NCBI GenBank assembly: GCA_938008665.1
Contig: CALLKA010000087.1
Span: 1-14,013 of the forward strand
DNA: 14,013 nt
Origin: an uncultured Bacteroidota bacterium
GTDB taxonomy: Bacteria > Bacteroidota > Bacteroidia > Chitinophagales > Chitinophagaceae
Reading direction: 5' to 3'
Shown one piece after another: positions 1-6,826 of this stretch. Made by a program: the position numbers and the translations under genes. Position 1 is the stretch's first letter. Each line of letters begins with the position of its first letter. Under the pieces are notes generated by a model. That model ran no database searches. It was not told the origin of the DNA and saw nothing but the letters and a program-made list of their open reading frames with translations.

Positions 1-1
1 T

Positions 2-1105
2 GCGCTGGTTGGAAAGTGGGGTTTAGGTGTAACTGGAACTACTGGCACGCCATTAAAGCAAGGCTTTGATTATTATTATGGCTATTTGGATCAAAAGCAA
101 GCGCATAATTATTACCCTACTCATTTATGGGAGAATGATCATTGGGATACTTTAAATAATCCTTTTATCAATGTGCATTCTTCTATCAATCCTGCCACTG
201 CGACCGATGCTGATTTTGAAAAATACCGTGGCAAGGATTATGCACCAGCAAAAATGACGGAAAAGGCTTTAGGTTTTATTGAAAAAAATAAAAGCAAGGC
301 ATTTTTTCTTTACCTGCCTTATACCATTCCACATTTATCATTACAAGTACCTGCTGAATATGTACAAAAGTATATCGGGCAATTTGAGGAGCAACCTTAT
401 TATGGCGATAAAGGATATGCACCTAATAAATATCCATTAAGTACTTATGCGGCCATGATTAGTTTTTTGGATGCGCAAGTGGGTATCATCATGCAAAAGA
501 TAAAATTCTTGGGTTTAGATGAGAATACCATTATTATGTTTTCTAGTGACAATGGAGCTACTTTTTCAGCTGGAGTAGATGCAAAGTTCTTTAATAGTGT
601 CAGTGGCTTTAGGGGCCTTAAAATGGAAGTGTATGAGGGTGGCATTCGTGTTCCATTCATTGCAAGATGGCCGGGTAAAATAAAGGAAAATACAACATCT
701 AATTTGTTGTCAGTGCAATATGATATTATGCCCACTTTGGCTGAGTTAACGGGTAAGCCATTGATGGGTATGGATGGCGTTTCCCTATTGCCCACTTTAT
801 TAAGCAAGCAAGTGCCACAAACAAAACATGAATTCATGTATTTTGAATACCCTGAAAATGGGGGACAAATAGCTGTGCGAATTGGAAACTGGAAAGGCGT
901 TCAAATGAATGTGCGAAAAAATCCAACAGGAAATTGGGAACTGTATGATATAGCGAATGACCCGTTTGAAAAAATCAATGTTGCACTGGCTAATCCAGCA
1001 ATCATTGCGCAAATGAAATTAATTGCCAAGCAACAGCATATGCATCCACAGGTTCTAGATTGGGAATTTATTGATCCTAAAATTAAAAAGGCGAATACCA
1101 ATTAA
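2..1105 (+). CDS. Type I sulfatase (arylsulfatase family), 5'-truncated
   Basis: The frame is open from the left edge, so the start codon and about the first 100 residues are missing; 367 codons are visible. It belongs to the alkaline-phosphatase-like sulfatases, which hydrolyse sulfate esters after a Cys or Ser is converted to formylglycine. That CxPxR site must lie outside the window. Visible family motifs are GKWGLG (bases 11-28, usually GKWHLG), the GFDYYYGY segment, an F-L-Y-L-P-Y-T-I-P-H strand with the active-site His, SSDNGAT with the metal-binding Asp-Asn, and FRGLKMEVYEGGIRVPF with the active-site Lys and the conserved YEGGIRVP. The C-terminal ELYDIANDPFEKINVA segment is also typical. 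A TTG at 86 is internal, because the conserved motif upstream is in the same frame. Substrate class (glycan or small aryl sulfate) cannot be told. It converges on the oxidoreductase/permease pair. Confidence 0.95.
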   Translation, partial: ALVGKWGLGVTGTTGTPLKQGFDYYYGYLDQKQAHNYYPTHLWENDHWDTLNNPFINVHSSINPATATDADFEKYRGKDYAPAKMTEKALGFIEKNKSKAFFLYLPYTIPHLSLQVPAEYVQKYIGQFEEQPYYGDKGYAPNKYPLSTYAAMISFLDAQVGIIMQKIKFLGLDENTIIMFSSDNGATFSAGVDAKFFNSVSGFRGLKMEVYEGGIRVPFIARWPGKIKENTTSNLLSVQYDIMPTLAELTGKPLMGMDGVSLLPTLLSKQVPQTKHEFMYFEYPENGGQIAVRIGNWKGVQMNVRKNPTGNWELYDIANDPFEKINVALANPAIIAQMKLIAKQQHMHPQVLDWEFIDPKIKKANTN

Positions 1106-1137
1106 AAAAACACCCTCCGCATGCGCAAAGGGTGTTT
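1104..1137 (-). terminator. Intrinsic terminator of the permease/oxidoreductase pair, possibly bidirectional
   Basis: A perfect 9-bp inverted repeat, AAACACCCT (1108-1116) and AGGGTGTTT (1129-1137), has a 12-base loop. Read on the minus strand it is followed by seven Ts (complement of 1104-1110), the classical intrinsic terminator layout, about 60 bases after the oxidoreductase stop. It also starts 3 bases after the sulfatase stop, so it may stop that transcript too, though the plus-strand T run is only three bases. Confidence 0.85.
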
Positions 1138-1198
1138 GAAATTGTATGTTGTCAACAGAAATTTAATAGGCTTAATGTAAAGCTTATTATTATGACAC

Positions 1199-2389
1199 TT
1201 AATTAATTGTTTGCTCTGTAATTTTTCCGGTGGCTTTATTTTTCAATATTAATTTTTTCGCACCATAATGGGTCATTTCTTCTTTCACTAAATAATGCTC
1301 AGCATCATATTCCACCAAATGACTTTCCTTGGTTAATCCAGTTTTGCCTCTCCAAATATCTAATTGAACAGGTTCCCATAATTTTGTTTTGGCTGATTTG
1401 TAAGCGGCATCTAAAATTGCATTCACCACATACCCATCATAAAAAGTTTCCTTAGGTGCAACGCCTTTTTCCATTGAGTTAAACATATCCATAAACATAT
1501 GGTTATATCCTAACTCATTAAGCTCATCACCCACAGGGAATAACCAGCCACTATTGCTTTCAGATTTTTCTGAAATATAATCACCGCCTTTACCAGTCGT
1601 GAACATTTCAAATCCTGTTCTTAAAAAACTATTAATCCAAATCGTACCTTCTGTACCCATTACCTCATCTCTTAAATCCAAGCCACCCCTAAAGGTCCAG
1701 CTTACTTCAAATTGACCAATGGCACCGTTCTCATATTTTACTAAGCCTATCGCATGATCCTCGGCATCAATAGGTTTTACTTGCGTATCTGCCCAGCACA
1801 TTACTTCAATTGGTTTGATATCCTTACCAATATAACTACGTGAAATTTCAACGCAATGGCATCCTAAATCTAAAATACATCCGCCACCTGCTTGCTCAAT
1901 ATCCCAAAACCAATCACTGTGGGGGCCAGGGTGGGTTTCACGTGACTTCGCCCATAAAATACGTCCTACTGCGCCTTCTTTTACACTTTGTTGTGCTTTA
2001 ATAAATTTAGGGGTATACACTAAGTCCTCTAAGTAGCCGTTAAAAATACCTGCTTCCTCCACTGCAATCAACATTCTTTTAGCTTCCTCACTATTGCGAC
2101 CTAATGGCTTTGTGGTCATCACTGCTTTTTTATGTTTGCAACAAAGCATCACCGCAATTTCGTGAATATTATTCGGTAGTGCAATACATACCACATCCAC
2201 ATCCGGATGGCTGATTGCGGCTTCCATGTCGGTGGTCCAATGTGCACAATTGTAATCGGCAGCAAATTTAGTAGCCGACTCCTCGCGTCGTGCATAAATA
2301 CTTACTACCTTGTCCTTACTACGGTATCCTTGTAAAGCATCGGCATAAAATCTGCCAATAAATCCTGCACCTAACATTGCAATTCTCAT
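1199..2389 (-). CDS. Gfo/Idh/MocA family NAD(P)-dependent oxidoreductase
   Basis: A 396-residue protein with an N-terminal Rossmann fold: MRIAMLGAGFIG carries the GxGxxG dinucleotide-binding loop (residues 7-12). Next come the IALPNNIHEIAV strand, a KPLGRN motif (94-99) in the place of the family's EKP motif, and the C-terminal domain opening with GGGCILDLGCHCVE (168-181), where D174 and H178 fit the family's catalytic Asp/His pair. Family members oxidise or reduce sugars, inositols and related polyols in the cytoplasm; the substrate cannot be read from sequence. The length is normal. No signal peptide is visible, so it is not one of the Tat-exported members. It lies 101 bases downstream of the permease on the same strand with no terminator between, so the two are probably co-transcribed. 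The ATG at 2389 sits directly before the nucleotide-binding strand and is the natural start. Confidence 0.92.
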   Translation of the reverse strand: MRIAMLGAGFIGRFYADALQGYRSKDKVVSIYARREESATKFAADYNCAHWTTDMEAAISHPDVDVVCIALPNNIHEIAVMLCCKHKKAVMTTKPLGRNSEEAKRMLIAVEEAGIFNGYLEDLVYTPKFIKAQQSVKEGAVGRILWAKSRETHPGPHSDWFWDIEQAGGGCILDLGCHCVEISRSYIGKDIKPIEVMCWADTQVKPIDAEDHAIGLVKYENGAIGQFEVSWTFRGGLDLRDEVMGTEGTIWINSFLRTGFEMFTTGKGGDYISEKSESNSGWLFPVGDELNELGYNHMFMDMFNSMEKGVAPKETFYDGYVVNAILDAAYKSAKTKLWEPVQLDIWRGKTGLTKESHLVEYDAEHYLVKEEMTHYGAKKLILKNKATGKITEQTIN

Positions 2390-2415
2390 CTTAAATCTGT
2401 TTTTATATGATTAAT

Positions 2416-2490
2416 TTATTTTTCTTTCTTTTTCTTTAATTCTTTATTTGATTGTGACTTTGAAAAATCACTATTTATTAGTTCAATCTT
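2416..2490 (-). other. Open stretch in the permease frame directly after its stop codon
   Basis: After the permease TAA (2491-2493) the same frame stays open for 24 codons and then meets another TAA (2416-2418). The encoded tail would be KIELINSDFSKSQSNKEL followed by a Lys/Glu-rich end. It is hydrophilic and protein-like, but a purine-rich AT leader would give similar codons by chance. It may be a lost C-terminal tail, rare readthrough, or simply the untranslated spacer before the oxidoreductase. No promoter or strong hairpin is evident here. Confidence 0.3.
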
Positions 2491-3702
2491 TTAATTCGAA
2501 ATACTGGCTTCCTTTTTCTCATTAAAAAATAAAATAAAAGCAATTAATACAGCACCAGCGATAGCTGCAGGGATGAGCCAAATGGTTGTCCAATTATGTT
2601 GAACCGCACCTGTAACTGCATCCGTTAATTTATTTTGATCCACTACATAACCACTGTATTTAGTTCCTATAAACATACCAACGCCATAGGTGGCAAAGGT
2701 AAATAATCCTTGCGCAGCATTTTTAATTTTTTCTCCTGCTTTTTTCTCGGTATACATATAACCTGTTACAAAAAAGAAATCATAACATATGCCGTGTAAA
2801 ATAATTCCAGCATACAACATCCAAGTGGTATTCATATTCCCATAAGCAAAAAATACATAACGCAATAACCAAGCCGTGACTCCAAATATCAACATATTTT
2901 TTACACCAATACGATTAAACATAAATGGTATCGCTAAAATGAATATGGCTTCGGATACCTGACCTAAAGTCATTTTTCCTGCAGCATTTTCTAATCCAAT
3001 TTCATTTAAAAATGGATTGGCAAATCCATAATAAAAAGATAAGGGGATACATATTAAAATAGCTGAAATGAAAAAGATTGAAAAGGACCTTGTTTTAAAT
3101 AATACAAAAGCATCGGTGCCTAGTATAGCCAAGGCATTTGCTTTTTCACCTTTCCCTTTAGGTGGGGTGTTAGGTAATGCAAAACTTAATAATCCAAGCA
3201 CAATGGATACGCCAGCAGCCACTTGAAAAGTACCTGCTGTTTTTTCAATACCTAATTGACTAATGATTAATCCTGCGGCAATCCAACCCAATGTTCCAAA
3301 TACACGAATCCAAGGAAATTGTTTTCCTGCATCTGTCATTTGTGCAAATGCTACACTATTACTTAAAGCAATGGTAGGCATATACAATAAGGAGTAAACT
3401 AAAATAACCCAATAAAAACTATCGTTGTTTACTTGTGTTGCATAATATAGTAGGGCAGCACCTAGTAAATGTAATACACCCATAATTTTTTGTGCTGCAA
3501 AAAAACGATCTGCAATCATGCCAACAAAAAAGGGACTGATGATGGTTGCAATGGCACCTGCACTATAGGCGGCGCCAATATTCATTCCTGATGACTTTAA
3601 TACCTCGCCCATATAAGTTCCCATGGTTACATACCATGCACCCCAAATATAATATTGTAAAAACATCATGGAAGATAATAAGACACTAATTTTTGTTTTC
3701 AT
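2491..3702 (-). CDS. MFS permease, nucleoside:H+ symporter (NupG) family
   Basis: A 403-residue hydrophobic protein, the usual size of a 12-helix MFS carrier. The N terminus LQYYIWGAWYVTMGTYM (15-31) and the central block TLGQVSEAIFILAIPFMFNRIGVKNML (245-271) followed by AWLLRY are close to the Nuc_H_symport/NupG pattern. GMIADRFF (61-68) is the MFS loop 2-3 signature. A polar, Lys-rich cytoplasmic loop around 178-190 splits the two six-helix halves. In enteric bacteria this family imports nucleosides by proton symport. In Bacteroidota it often sits beside sugar oxidoreductases, so the cargo here may be a sugar or glycoside (inference). It lies upstream of the Gfo/Idh gene on the same strand and is probably the first gene of a two-gene unit. 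No convincing TAnnTTTG box was found ahead of it. Confidence 0.9.
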   Translation of the reverse strand: MKTKISVLLSSMMFLQYYIWGAWYVTMGTYMGEVLKSSGMNIGAAYSAGAIATIISPFFVGMIADRFFAAQKIMGVLHLLGAALLYYATQVNNDSFYWVILVYSLLYMPTIALSNSVAFAQMTDAGKQFPWIRVFGTLGWIAAGLIISQLGIEKTAGTFQVAAGVSIVLGLLSFALPNTPPKGKGEKANALAILGTDAFVLFKTRSFSIFFISAILICIPLSFYYGFANPFLNEIGLENAAGKMTLGQVSEAIFILAIPFMFNRIGVKNMLIFGVTAWLLRYVFFAYGNMNTTWMLYAGIILHGICYDFFFVTGYMYTEKKAGEKIKNAAQGLFTFATYGVGMFIGTKYSGYVVDQNKLTDAVTGAVQHNWTTIWLIPAAIAGAVLIAFILFFNEKKEASISN

Positions 3703-3762
3703 AGGTTGGTTTTAAGCGAATTCAATATACAAAAAATTAGCAATTTAAGGGAGGGAAATGAC

Positions 3763-3812
3763 CAAAAATAAGTAACAAATAAGCCTACACATGTGAATTG
3801 AGTAGGCTTATT
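3763..3812 (-). terminator. Hairpin terminator downstream of metZ
   Basis: A perfect 11-bp inverted repeat, AATAAGCCTAC (3778-3788) and GTAGGCTTATT (3802-3812), encloses a 13-base loop. On the minus strand it is followed by TGTTACTTATTTTT, which is U-rich but not continuous. It lies about 50 bases after the metZ stop and upstream of the permease gene, so it most likely separates the methionine block from the permease/oxidoreductase unit. Confidence 0.7.
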
Positions 3813-3864
3813 GAATTAATTGGATAAATAATAAGGTTGCGTTCCTATTTATAGGAAAATTTAT

Positions 3865-5034
3865 TTAACATGCATTAAGTGCTTGTAAAATATCCGCTAA
3901 AATATCTTCTCTATGTTCTAGACCCGCAGATATACGTATTAAGCCTGGTGTAATACTCACTGCTTGGCGTTCTGCTTCTGATAATTTGGCGTGTGTGGTA
4001 CTTGCAGGGTGAGATGCAATACTACGTGTATCGCCAAGGTTGGCCGTTAATGATAACATTTTTAATGTATTAAGAAATGTTTGGCCAGCTTCAATGCCTC
4101 CTTTTAATTCAAAGCATACAATACCGCCACCACTTTTCATTTGCTTTTTTGCAATAGCAACATGTGGATGGGAATTTAAGAAAGGATATTTTACAAAATT
4201 GATTTTACTATTTCCTTCTAACTGTTCTGCGATAAATAAAGCGTTGCTTGCGTGTCTTTCCATTCTCACTTCCAAAGTTTCTAAACTCTTACTTAATACC
4301 CATGCATTAAATGGAGATAGGGAAGGTCCAGTAGATCGGCAAAATAAATAAATGTCATGAATCAAATCTTTTCGACCAACAACAGCACCGCCTAATACGC
4401 GTCCCTGTCCATCAATCCATTTGGTTGCAGAGTGTACCACTAGGTCCGCACCTAAATCAATCGGTGTTTGTCCAATAGGTGTTGCAAAACAATTATCGAC
4501 ATTTAATATGATTTTATGTTTTTTAGCAATCGCACTGATCATACTAATATCCAACACATCCAATCCAGGATTGGTAGGCGTTTCTAAATAAATCATTTTA
4601 GTTTGTGGCGTAATAGCTGCTTCCCACTCTGCTGCAGTTGCACTTGCACCCACATAGCTATAATCAATACCGTATTTGGGTAAGTATTTGGATATCACCG
4701 TATGCGTACTTCCGAAAATTGAATTGCAGGATAATAAATGATCTCCTTTTTTTAATAAGGCCATAAAAGAACCAAAAACCGCACTCATGCCACTCGCTGT
4801 TGCAAAACCATCCTCCGCATTTTCTAAAACACATAAACGATCTACAAATTCTTGAACGCTTGGATTAGAAAAACGACTATAAATATTTGCATCTGTTTCA
4901 TCTGCAAACGCAGCACGCATATCTTCCGCATTATCAAAAGTAAAACTACTAGTTAAAAACAAGGGGGAGGAATGTTCATGTTCATTAGTTTGAGGAACCC
5001 TGGTTCTGATTAATTTTGATTGATTATGTTTCAT
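3865..5034 (-). CDS. metZ: O-acylhomoserine sulfhydrylase (MetZ type), PLP enzyme
   Basis: A 389-residue Cys/Met-metabolism PLP enzyme. YSRFSNP (52-58) contributes the phosphate-binding Tyr/Arg from the partner subunit, ASGMSA (80-85) the phosphate-binding loop, ETPTNP (151-156) and NVDN (D180) the cofactor contacts, and HSATKWIDGQGRVLGG (201-216) the Schiff-base lysine K205. The HSATK-[YW]-IDGQGR form is typical of O-succinylhomoserine sulfhydrylase MetZ, which makes homocysteine from acylhomoserine and sulfide. Cystathionine gamma-synthase and MetY usually differ at this block. With metX divergently transcribed nearby, direct sulfhydrylation is the likely route to methionine. It follows osmC on the same strand after 59 bases with no terminator, so co-transcription is likely. 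No RBS is visible; the 12-mer TTAATATTAGTA precedes the ATG. Whether the natural substrate is the acetyl or succinyl ester is unresolved. Confidence 0.88.
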   Translation of the reverse strand: MKHNQSKLIRTRVPQTNEHEHSSPLFLTSSFTFDNAEDMRAAFADETDANIYSRFSNPSVQEFVDRLCVLENAEDGFATASGMSAVFGSFMALLKKGDHLLSCNSIFGSTHTVISKYLPKYGIDYSYVGASATAAEWEAAITPQTKMIYLETPTNPGLDVLDISMISAIAKKHKIILNVDNCFATPIGQTPIDLGADLVVHSATKWIDGQGRVLGGAVVGRKDLIHDIYLFCRSTGPSLSPFNAWVLSKSLETLEVRMERHASNALFIAEQLEGNSKINFVKYPFLNSHPHVAIAKKQMKSGGGIVCFELKGGIEAGQTFLNTLKMLSLTANLGDTRSIASHPASTTHAKLSEAERQAVSITPGLIRISAGLEHREDILADILQALNAC

Positions 5035-5036
5035 GC

Positions 5037-5048
5037 TACTAATATTAA
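5037..5048 (-). promoter_or_regulatory. Leader 12-mer TTAATATTAGTA just before the metZ ATG
   Basis: Read on the minus strand, TTAATATTAGTA ends two bases before the metZ start codon. The identical 12-mer occurs at 11992-12003, ending one base before the rpsT start codon. The shared sequence and position suggest an A/U-rich translation-initiation leader in place of a Shine-Dalgarno sequence. The AT-rich composition makes coincidence possible. Confidence 0.35.
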
Positions 5049-5093
5049 AATGTGATCTTGCTTAATTTGATTTTTGCTTGTTGAAAAATTGTA

Positions 5094-5513
5094 TTACAAT
5101 ATTTCAACGGTCCATGTAATTTTCGCACCAGCTGCAATTAAGGTAGCTGCTACGGAACAATATTTGTCTATTGAAAGCGCACATGCTTTTTCAGCTCTTT
5201 CTTTGGTCATGGTTCCTTTAAATTTAAAAATAATATGGATTGTTTCCCATAATGCAGGTTCTTTACCTACTTGACGTTCCCCATTAATGACCATTTCTAA
5301 AACTTCAATAGTTTCTTTTTGTTTCTTTAATATCATCACGATATCTACACCACTACATCCACCTAATGCACTTAATAATGCTTGCATTGGTCTAACACCA
5401 TTGCCATGCCCGCCTTGGTCCGCAGGGATATCCATGGTGATGGTTTGTCCAGTTTCATCGGTCGTAACAAATTGATAGTCGTCGTCAATTCGCTTTAAAG
5501 TTATAGTTGCCAT
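5094..5513 (-). CDS. OsmC/Ohr family protein (probable peroxidase or thiol-dependent redox protein)
   Basis: A 139-residue cytoplasmic protein of normal OsmC-domain length. The two redox cysteines are in the expected places: C53 in LSALGGCSGVDI and C119 in KYCSVAATL. A Gly-rich GGHGNGVRPMQALLSAL helix leads into the first. Members reduce organic hydroperoxides or carry reactive sulfur through the Cys pair. This sequence looks closer to the YhfA-like OsmC branch than to classical Ohr, so the substrate is open. It is the first gene of the leftward osmC-metZ pair and faces metX across a palindromic promoter. The pairing with methionine sulfhydrylation may reflect shared sulfur or oxidative-stress control (inference). 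The ATG at 5513 begins directly with a beta-strand typical of the family. Confidence 0.88.
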   Translation of the reverse strand: MATITLKRIDDDYQFVTTDETGQTITMDIPADQGGHGNGVRPMQALLSALGGCSGVDIVMILKKQKETIEVLEMVINGERQVGKEPALWETIHIIFKFKGTMTKERAEKACALSIDKYCSVAATLIAAGAKITWTVEIL

Positions 5514-5552
5514 AGGTTAATGCTTGTTAGTAGATAAGAAGTATAAAATTTG

Positions 5553-5560
5553 TACCTTTG
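5553..5560 (+). promoter_or_regulatory. -7 promoter box TACCTTTG for metX
   Basis: An exact match to the Bacteroidota sigma-A -7 consensus TAnnTTTG. Transcription would start some 5-8 bases downstream, leaving a leader of about 40 bases before the ATG at 5609. No TTTG-like -33 element sits at the usual spacing; a TTG at 5524-5526 is too far away. This box forms the left arm of a 17-bp palindrome shared with the osmC promoter. Confidence 0.65.
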
Positions 5561-5561
5561 G

Positions 5562-5569
5562 CAAAGGTA
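5562..5569 (-). promoter_or_regulatory. -7 promoter box TACCTTTG for osmC-metZ
   Basis: On the minus strand this reads TACCTTTG, an exact TAnnTTTG box. Its extended context TTACCTTTGCC is identical, 11 of 11 bases, to the box ahead of rpsT (12014-12024), which supports a real promoter. The expected transcript start lies near 5555, giving a leader of about 40 bases to the ATG at 5513. It is separated by one base from the metX box on the other strand. No clear -33 element is visible. Confidence 0.65.
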
Positions 5570-5608
5570 ATTCAAATAGATACTTACTTAGCACTAGAAT
5601 TCGAAAAA

Positions 5609-6631
5609 ATGGGTCCAGCAATATATCAATATAATCAACCTTTTGCACTTGAATGTGGGGTCAGTTTGCCAAAGCTTAAAATAGCCTATCATACATACGG
5701 GGAATATACGCCAGGTAAAAAAGTAGCATGGGTTTGCCATGCCTTAACGGCCAATTCAGAAGTGGTAGAATGGTGGAAGGGTTTGATAGGTGAGGGGTCC
5801 TTAATAAATCAGAATGATTACTTTATTGTTTGTGCAAATATCGTTGGTTCCTGTTATGGATCCACTGGGCCATTGAGCGTAGAGGATTTAGGCACAGAAA
5901 TTAGTTTAAATAATTTTCCAACATTGACCATACGTGACATGGTGCAAGCGCATATTTTATTGCGCCAACATTTAGGGATTGAAGAGATCGATTTATTATT
6001 AGGTGGAAGTATGGGCGGCTACCAAGCATTAGAGTGGGCCATTTTTGAACCCACTGTAATTCATAAAATGTTTTTGATTGCAACCTCACCTTCTGAAAGT
6101 GCATGGGGTGTAGCTGTGCATACGGCGCAACGTTTGGCTATAGAAGCAGATTGTACTTGGAAGGAAGCAACACCGAATGCGGGCGCAAAGGGATTAAAAG
6201 CCGCACGCGCCATTGGTATGTTAACTTATCGCAACTATGGTATTTTCCAAGAAAAACAAACGGATGAGGATCCAGAAAAAATAGACAACTTTAAAGCATC
6301 TTCCTATATCGAATACCAAGGTGATAAATTAGTAAAGCGTTTTAATGCTTATAGTTATTGGTTATTAACTAAGTCAATGGATAGTCATCATTTAGCGCGT
6401 AAACGTGGCGGAGATTTAATTAAAACCTTAGGTATGATTCAAACGCCTACTTTTATAATGGGGATTAATAGCGATATTTTATGTCCATTGGATGAGCAGC
6501 GTTTTATGGAACAACATATGCCCAATGCAACATTGGTGGCGATTGATTCCTTATATGGACACGATGGATTTATTATTGAATCAGCACAAATTACCAAGCA
6601 TTTAAGTGCTTGGCTCAATACACATTCTTAA
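5609..6631 (+). CDS. metX: Homoserine O-acyltransferase (MetX, alpha/beta-hydrolase fold)
   Basis: From the ATG at 5609 this is 340 residues, the usual MetX size. The catalytic triad is visible: nucleophile S134 in GGSMGGYQALEW (132-143), D289 in GINSDILCPLD, and H318 in YGHDGFI. WVCHALTANS (41-50) and NIVGSCYGSTGPLS (77-90) are family blocks. The enzyme activates homoserine as its acetyl or succinyl ester, the acceptor used by MetZ. Acyl-CoA choice cannot safely be inferred from homology in this family. The frame also opens at a TTG at 5558, but that TTG is part of the -7 box, so the transcript should begin after it. In addition, the 17 extra residues precede the segment IYQYNQPFALECG that normally starts the protein. 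The ATG at 5609 is therefore preferred. A 58-codon gene follows after 15 bases. Confidence 0.93.
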   Translation: MGPAIYQYNQPFALECGVSLPKLKIAYHTYGEYTPGKKVAWVCHALTANSEVVEWWKGLIGEGSLINQNDYFIVCANIVGSCYGSTGPLSVEDLGTEISLNNFPTLTIRDMVQAHILLRQHLGIEEIDLLLGGSMGGYQALEWAIFEPTVIHKMFLIATSPSESAWGVAVHTAQRLAIEADCTWKEATPNAGAKGLKAARAIGMLTYRNYGIFQEKQTDEDPEKIDNFKASSYIEYQGDKLVKRFNAYSYWLLTKSMDSHHLARKRGGDLIKTLGMIQTPTFIMGINSDILCPLDEQRFMEQHMPNATLVAIDSLYGHDGFIIESAQITKHLSAWLNTHS

Positions 6632-6646
6632 TTTAAAATTAATTTT

Positions 6647-6823
6647 ATGGGTATCTGGAATCAATTTGGGGAATATTTATTTATCAAAAAAAGAGACCCT
6701 AATCAACAACGCACCAAGTGGATGGGTTACATGCATGGCATGAATCGCATTTCTTTATTCATGTTCATTATTGGATTACTAGTAATGCTATTTCGATTTG
6801 TGATTTTGCCCCTGCTTAAATAA
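6647..6823 (+). CDS. 58-residue single-pass membrane protein, function unknown
   Basis: A short frame, ATG at 6647 to TAA at 6821-6823, encodes 58 residues beginning MGIWNQFGEYLFIKKRDPNQ. The first half is polar and basic, with KKRDPNQQRTKWMGYMHGMNRIS; residues about 35-57 form one hydrophobic helix (LFMFIIGLLVMLFRFVILPLL). The positive-inside rule places the N terminus in the cytoplasm. It follows metX by 15 bases on the same strand and ends three bases before the lpxB stop on the other strand, filling the gap exactly. Small Bacteroidota proteins with a DPNQ...K-W-M-x-Y-M-H-G-[MI]-N-[RK]-I-S pattern exist, possibly the DUF6728 group, but that is recall and not verified. The function is unknown. 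The organised composition and tight packing argue for a real gene. Confidence 0.75.
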   Translation: MGIWNQFGEYLFIKKRDPNQQRTKWMGYMHGMNRISLFMFIIGLLVMLFRFVILPLLK

Positions 6824-6826
6824 ATT

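Noticed and set aside
445..1101. Minus-strand open frames opposite the sulfatase
   Set aside because: They lie antisense to a gene with clear sulfatase motifs and show no domain-like sequence of their own.
2440..2475. Hairpin between the permease and oxidoreductase genes
   Set aside because: The GTGA/TCAC arms give only four base pairs with a 10-base loop and no T tract, too weak for a terminator.
4040..4351. Plus-strand frame of 103 codons opposite metZ
   Set aside because: It is antisense to conserved PLP-enzyme sequence, with no plausible start context and no recognisable features.
5514..5608. SAM riboswitch upstream of metX or osmC-metZ
   Set aside because: Methionine genes often carry one, but the roughly 95-base region is too short for the SAM-I fold and shows only the promoter palindrome.
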